A stretch of 64,000 nucleotides of DNA from an uncultured candidate division WPS-2 bacterium (GTDB lineage Bacteria; Vulcanimicrobiota; Vulcanimicrobiia; Vulcanimicrobiales; Vulcanimicrobiaceae): assembly GCA_937927945.1 (NCBI GenBank), contig CALEYW010000046.1, positions 1 to 64,000 on the forward strand. The letters run 5' to 3'. Positions 60,535-64,000 of this stretch are shown here, in pieces; the first letter of the stretch is position 1; every line of letters begins with the position of its first letter. Both the position numbers and the translations under genes were made by a program. The notes beneath the pieces were generated by a model. The model did no database searches. It was given only the letters and a program-made list of their open reading frames with translations, and had not been told where the DNA came from.

Positions 60535-61665
60535 TCAGTCGGCGAGGAACGCGCCACAGACATCGTTCGCTACGAAACGCCCGCGCTCGGTGAGGCGCAG
60601 CGCACCCTCACCGGCGACGAGGACGCCGGCAGCGACCAGGTCATCGACCACCCCGCGATACGTTTCGAACACATCGATGCCGTACCGTTCGCGGAACCGG
60701 TCGGTGTCGACCCCTTCCGCGGTGCGCAGCGCCAGCATAATCGCCTCGCCGACGCGCGCCGGCCCCTCGAGCTGCTCGCTCTCGCCGGGTATCGCCCGCC
60801 CGGCCAGGGCAGCCTCACAGTACATTCCCAGATCGCGGGTGTGCGTCGAGCGCACGCCGTCCAGGTATGAGGCGGCCCCGACACCCAGGCCGAGGTACGG
60901 GTCGTTGCGCCAGTAGCCTTCATTGTGCCGACAGCGGAAGCCCGGCCGAGCCCAGTTGGAGATCTCGTAGTGCTCGAAGCCGGCGCCGCGCAAGCGCTCG
61001 ATGGCGAGCGCGTACAGCCGCGCTTCGAGCGACTCACCGGCAAAGGCGCTCGGATCGCGCGCGAACCACGTTGCGTACGGCGTGCCTTCCTCGATCGTGA
61101 GCCCATAGCACGAAATGTGCTCGGGACCGAGCGCAAGCGCGGAGTCGAGCGAAGCCGCCCAGCTTTCCTCCGTTTGGCCGGGCGCGCCGAAGATCAGATC
61201 GATCGAGACGTTCCGGAAACCGGCTGCGCGCGCGGCTTGCATCGCACCGGCAACGTCCGCCGGCGTGTGGCGGCGCCCCAGCACGCGTAATTCGCCCGGA
61301 TCGAACGACTGTACACCGATCGACAGCCGGTTCACGCCCGCAGCGTAGAGACCGCCCAGACGGTGCACGAGCGACGGATCCGGATTCGCTTCGACCGTGA
61401 TCTCGGCGCCGGCGGGTAGATTGAAGCGCCCGCGCACGTCGTCGACGAGCGAAGCGATGACCTCTGGACCGTACGTCGTCGGCGTCCCGCCCCCGAAGAA
61501 GAGCGTCGTCGCCTGCACCGGAGGAGCCGATGCTAGCTCCGATCGCAGCGCGGCGAGGTAGCGTGCCGCGCCATCCTCGTCCCACGCCCACTTCGCGAAG
61601 TCGCAGTACGGGCAGATGTACGGGCAAAACGGGAGATGGACGTAGACGCCAGCGGACGGCGTCAC
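60535..61665 (-). CDS. hemW: HemW-like radical SAM protein (coproporphyrinogen III oxidase-like)
   Basis: The 376-residue radical SAM protein has the HemW signature GVYVHLPFCPYICPYCDFAKW, with the CxxxCxxC cluster near 13-20, then FGGGTPTTYGPE, EANPD, GVNRLSIGVQSFDPGELRVLGRRHTP and ISCYGLTIEEGTPYA. A C-terminal HemN-like winged domain (about 300-376) is present. HemW inserts heme into proteins rather than oxidising coproporphyrinogen. The Cys right after the CxxC, needed by true HemN, is absent, which supports HemW. It is adjacent to the degV-plsX-fakA unit by 16 nt. Confidence 0.93.
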   Translation of the reverse strand: MTPSAGVYVHLPFCPYICPYCDFAKWAWDEDGAARYLAALRSELASAPPVQATTLFFGGGTPTTYGPEVIASLVDDVRGRFNLPAGAEITVEANPDPSLVHRLGGLYAAGVNRLSIGVQSFDPGELRVLGRRHTPADVAGAMQAARAAGFRNVSIDLIFGAPGQTEESWAASLDSALALGPEHISCYGLTIEEGTPYATWFARDPSAFAGESLEARLYALAIERLRGAGFEHYEISNWARPGFRCRHNEGYWRNDPYLGLGVGAASYLDGVRSTHTRDLGMYCEAALAGRAIPGESEQLEGPARVGEAIMLALRTAEGVDTDRFRERYGIDVFETYRGVVDDLVAAGVLVAGEGALRLTERGRFVANDVCGAFLAD

Positions 61666-61681
61666 GACGACGCGTTCGCGC

Positions 61682-62560
61682 TCATGGACCGGGAATGACG
61701 AACAGCCCGACCGCGCCCTGCCCCGCGTGCGTGCCGATCACCGGGCCTGCTTCGAGTTGTTCGAAGACCGCCGGTACGGTCGTGATCCGGTCGCGCAGTT
61801 TCGTCGCGAGTCCGGCGGCCTCGCCGGCCGCGTTGGAATGGATGATGCAGATGCGCGCGCCGTCGGCTTTGTTCACTTCCAGCGCGGCGGATTCGACCAT
61901 CGTGTCGAGCGCGCGCGCATAGGTGCGCACCCGCGCGTGCTCCTGCACTTTGCCGCCGTCGATGCGCAGCACCGGAACGATCTTCACCAGCGAGCCGATG
62001 AACGCTTGCGTTCGCGAGACGCGCCCGGTCCGCACCGCGTGCGAGAGATCCGGGACGGTCGCGAAGCCGCGCAACACTGTGCCGTCACGCTCGAGTACCG
62101 CGACGATCGACGCCGCGCCGGCACCGGCGCGCGCCATCTCGCCGGCGTGCTGCGCCATCAGCGCGAGGCCGCCGGCGACGCTGCCGCTGTCGACGACGTG
62201 AATCTCGGCCTCCGGAAACGAACGCGCCGCCGTGGTCGCCGCGTTGATCGTCCCCGAGAGGCTGGCCATGATCGTCACGCAGACGATCGGCCTCCCCGCC
62301 TCCACGTGCGGGCGGAACGCGTCTTCGAACATCGCCGGCGTCGGCTGCGCCGTCGTCGGGAGCGCCTTGAGGCTCGCAAGCTTGCGGTAGAATTCCTCGC
62401 GCGTGAGGTCGATGGTGTCGCGAAAGCGCGTGTCGCCGAAGTTGACGAACAGCGGAACGACGTCGATCCCTTCGGCGCGGGCTGCCGCCGGGTCGAGATC
62501 CGAGGTCGAATCGGTGACGATCGCGACGACCTGCGCGGCACTCTTCGAAAGGGAGGTCAT
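61682..62560 (-). CDS. fakB: DegV-family fatty-acid-binding protein (FakB-like)
   Basis: The 292-residue protein has the DegV fold (VAIVTDSTSDLDPAAARAEGIDVVPLFVNFGDTRFRD near 12-45, IVCVTIMASLSGTINAATTAA with the Ser-Gly-Thr acyl-carboxylate site near 95-115, VDSGSVAGGLALMAQHAGEMA, RTGRVSRTQAFIGSLVKIVPVL). DegV proteins bind one fatty acid, and FakB presents it to FakA for phosphorylation. Its start overlaps the plsX stop by 4 nt. With fakA and plsX alongside, a FakB role is well supported by context. Confidence 0.9.
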   Translation of the reverse strand: MTSLSKSAAQVVAIVTDSTSDLDPAAARAEGIDVVPLFVNFGDTRFRDTIDLTREEFYRKLASLKALPTTAQPTPAMFEDAFRPHVEAGRPIVCVTIMASLSGTINAATTAARSFPEAEIHVVDSGSVAGGLALMAQHAGEMARAGAGAASIVAVLERDGTVLRGFATVPDLSHAVRTGRVSRTQAFIGSLVKIVPVLRIDGGKVQEHARVRTYARALDTMVESAALEVNKADGARICIIHSNAAGEAAGLATKLRDRITTVPAVFEQLEAGPVIGTHAGQGAVGLFVIPGP

Positions 62561-63531
62561 GCGGCCAGAACCGCTTCGATCGATCCGATGAGGTTGGCGC
62601 CGGTCACGGCCGCCGCTTGCCGGATCGCGTTGCGCATGGCGACCCGGTCGGAGCGGCCGTGCGCGACGATGCAGTTGCCGCGCACGCCGAGCAGCGGCGC
62701 ACCGCCGTAGGTGGAGTAGTTGACCCGCGCGCGCATCGCGTCGAAGACGCGGCCGCTGAGCGCACCGCCGATCTTCCCGAGCATGCCGGCCGATGCATAC
62801 GACGCGGCGAGCGTATCGCGAAAGTACGTGCCGCTGCCCTCCGCGGTTTTCAAGATCACGTTGCCGACGAACCCATCGGCGACGACCACGTCGGCGTGGT
62901 TCGTGAAGATGTCCTTCCCCTCGATGTTTCCGATGAAGCGGATCGGCGCACGTTCGAGCAGCGCGGCGGCCTCGATCGTCTGCGCGTTTCCTTTGGTACG
63001 CTCTTCACCGACCGACACGATTCCGACCCGCGGTTCCGCGATGCCGAGGCCGGCGCGCGCGTAGGCGCTGCCCATCAGCCCGAACTGCAGCAGCCATTCC
63101 GGTTTGCAATCGACGTTCGCACCGGCGTCGCACAAGACGACCGGCCCCGAACGGCCCGGCAGCACCGCACCGATCGCGGGCCGCGCGATCCCGGAGATCG
63201 TGCGCAAGCGGATCAGGGCGATCGCCAGAAACGCGCCGCTGTTGCCGGCCGACACGACGGCGTCCGCGCGGCCGTCGCGCACGAGATCGACCGCGTCACC
63301 GAGCGACGTTCCGGCCGCCTTGCGCACCGCCGCCGACGCGGCGGCGTCCATCGCGACCTCGCCGGCCGAGTGCACGATCTCGATGCCGCGCTCGCCGCCG
63401 AGCAGCGGCTCGATGCGCGCGCGGTCGCCGACCAGCACGATCCGGCCGAGCTTGTCGCGGTGCGCCAGCAGCGCACCGGCCACGATCTCGCCCGGCGCGT
63501 CATCGCCGCCCATCGCGTCGACCGCGATCAC
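62557..63531 (-). CDS. plsX: Phosphate acyltransferase PlsX
   Basis: PlsX exchanges acyl-phosphate and acyl-ACP. The 324-residue product starts at GTG 63531 (IAVDAMGGDDAPGEIVAGAL). It has the family core VVSAGNSGAFLAIALIRLRTISGIARPAIGAVLP, DAGANVDCKPEWLLQFGLMGSAYA, VGIVSVGEERTKGN, FIGNIEGKDIF, DVVVADGFVGNVILKTAEG and APLLGVRGNCIVAHGRSD. The length is normal. It is between fakA (16-nt gap) and fakB (4-nt overlap), so acyl-phosphate made by FakAB can pass straight into phospholipid synthesis. Confidence 0.95.
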   Translation of the reverse strand: MIAVDAMGGDDAPGEIVAGALLAHRDKLGRIVLVGDRARIEPLLGGERGIEIVHSAGEVAMDAAASAAVRKAAGTSLGDAVDLVRDGRADAVVSAGNSGAFLAIALIRLRTISGIARPAIGAVLPGRSGPVVLCDAGANVDCKPEWLLQFGLMGSAYARAGLGIAEPRVGIVSVGEERTKGNAQTIEAAALLERAPIRFIGNIEGKDIFTNHADVVVADGFVGNVILKTAEGSGTYFRDTLAASYASAGMLGKIGGALSGRVFDAMRARVNYSTYGGAPLLGVRGNCIVAHGRSDRVAMRNAIRQAAAVTGANLIGSIEAVLAA

Positions 63532-63547
63532 CGGGAGCCGCGCGTCG

Positions 63548-64000
63548 CTAGCGTTCAACGCTGATCCAATACTCGATGCCGGGCTGACCGCCGTAGTAAT
63601 ACTGGACTTCCACGCCGGCGAACCGTTCGTCCAAGAGCGCCGCGTGCTTTTGCGCGTCGCGTTCCTTCTGAGAGCCGCCGTAATACAAGGTGACCAGACC
63701 TCCGTCCGCAGCGCCGAGCTCGGCCGCCGCGGTGGCGATGACGTCGGCCATCGTGGCACCCGTCACGAGTGCTTTCCCGAACGCGGCCGTCGGCGCACCC
63801 TTCGTCACGGCGACCCCGCCGACGCTCGTGTCCTTGCCGGCAAAGAACACCGAGGCGCTGCGGACCGCGTCCAGCGCGGCGGTCAGCTCGCCGGCTTCGA
63901 GCGGCGCTTCGATTCCGCCGAGCCGCAAGAGCATCGCCAGCCCCGCGACCGGGTCGCGCGTCGGCGCGACGATCACCGTCTTGCCGCTGAGCGCGGGGAC
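63548..64000 (-). CDS. fakA: Fatty acid kinase FakA (DAK2/YloV family), C-terminal part
   Basis: The frame is open from the window edge to the stop at 63548, so only about 150 C-terminal residues are seen and the start lies beyond 64000. This part (GKTVIVAPTRDPVAGLAMLL, SVFFAGKDTSVGGVAVTKG, GLVTLYYGGSQKERDAQKHAALL, VEVQYYYGGQPGIEYWISVER) matches the FakA/YloV C-terminal domain that docks FakB. The catalytic DAK2 domain would be upstream. It is the first visible gene of the fakA-plsX-fakB-hemW run. Confidence 0.8.
   Translation of the reverse strand, partial: VPALSGKTVIVAPTRDPVAGLAMLLRLGGIEAPLEAGELTAALDAVRSASVFFAGKDTSVGGVAVTKGAPTAAFGKALVTGATMADVIATAAAELGAADGGLVTLYYGGSQKERDAQKHAALLDERFAGVEVQYYYGGQPGIEYWISVER

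Overview
The window is high-GC bacterial DNA with dense, mostly tightly packed genes, frequent GTG and TTG starts, and many 1-4 nt gene overlaps. The conserved backbone on the minus strand reads, from high to low coordinate: fakA (partial), plsX, degV/fakB, hemW, a YacL-type PIN-TRAM protein, ispD, ispF, gltX, cysS, rlmB, a SigH-type sigma factor, tRNAs Tyr/Gly/Thr, rpmG, tRNA-Trp, secE, nusG, rplK, rplA, rplJ, rplL. This is the Bacillus-like yacL-ispDF-gltX-cysS-rlmB-sigH-rpmG-secE-nusG-rplKAJL order, opened up by many inserted operons. High GC with a Firmicute-like order and LPS-type heptosyltransferase families suggests a little-studied phylum such as Eremiobacterota (WPS-2). That placement is an inference from gene order and remembered family trends, not a measured phylogeny.

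Layout. 1-8900: rplL, rplJ with an attenuator-like leader, rplA and rplK, interrupted by a GNAT enzyme, a secreted carbohydrate-binding-like protein, a PrpD/SDR/citryl-CoA lyase operon and a frameshifted secreted beta-propeller-like gene. 8900-15650: alcohol dehydrogenase, DinB, an S1-domain protein, an Nramp relative, nusG-secE-tRNA-Trp-rpmG, and the fluoride channel crcB. 15700-26550: a glycan cluster with a plus-strand set (SDR, NodS-like methyltransferase, GT2, dimethylformamidase-like protein) converging on a six-gene minus-strand operon (NodU-type carbamoyltransferase, GT2-HAD fusion, two GT9s, two further glycosyltransferases). 26650-28830: a membrane GGDEF protein and a STAS protein without the usual phosphorylatable serine.

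28850-36455 is the clearest accessory island. It starts at tRNA-Arg(CCT) and ends at a 21-bp direct repeat of that tRNA's 5' end. It carries a LysR regulator, a VOC protein, an MFS carrier, a zinc dehydrogenase, an Asp/Glu-racemase-like protein, a TIM-barrel isomerase, a four-carbon acid sugar kinase (OtnK type) and a class II aldolase (OtnC type). Together these look like a tetronate/sugar-acid catabolic pathway.

36550-44330: a malate synthase overlapping a TRAP solute-binding protein, a 1020-residue PAS/GAF/PP2C/HATPase signalling protein, and fumarylacetoacetase with a conserved unknown partner. 44340-48000: tRNAs Thr(GGT), Gly, Tyr and Thr(TGT), interrupted by a PD-(D/E)XK protein whose stop codon lies inside tRNA-Thr, a frameshifted secreted hydrolase and a small membrane protein. 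48000-64000: a thioredoxin-fold ferredoxin, a phosphoribosyltransferase, the sigH-rlmB-cysS-gltX stretch, a large LuxR/ATPase regulator, a DUF6065 protein, ispF, an IspD with an extra EF-G-domain-V-like tail, the PIN-TRAM protein, hemW, and a FakB-PlsX-FakA set for activating exogenous fatty acids.

No CRISPR array, IS transposase, integrase or phage structural gene was recognised.
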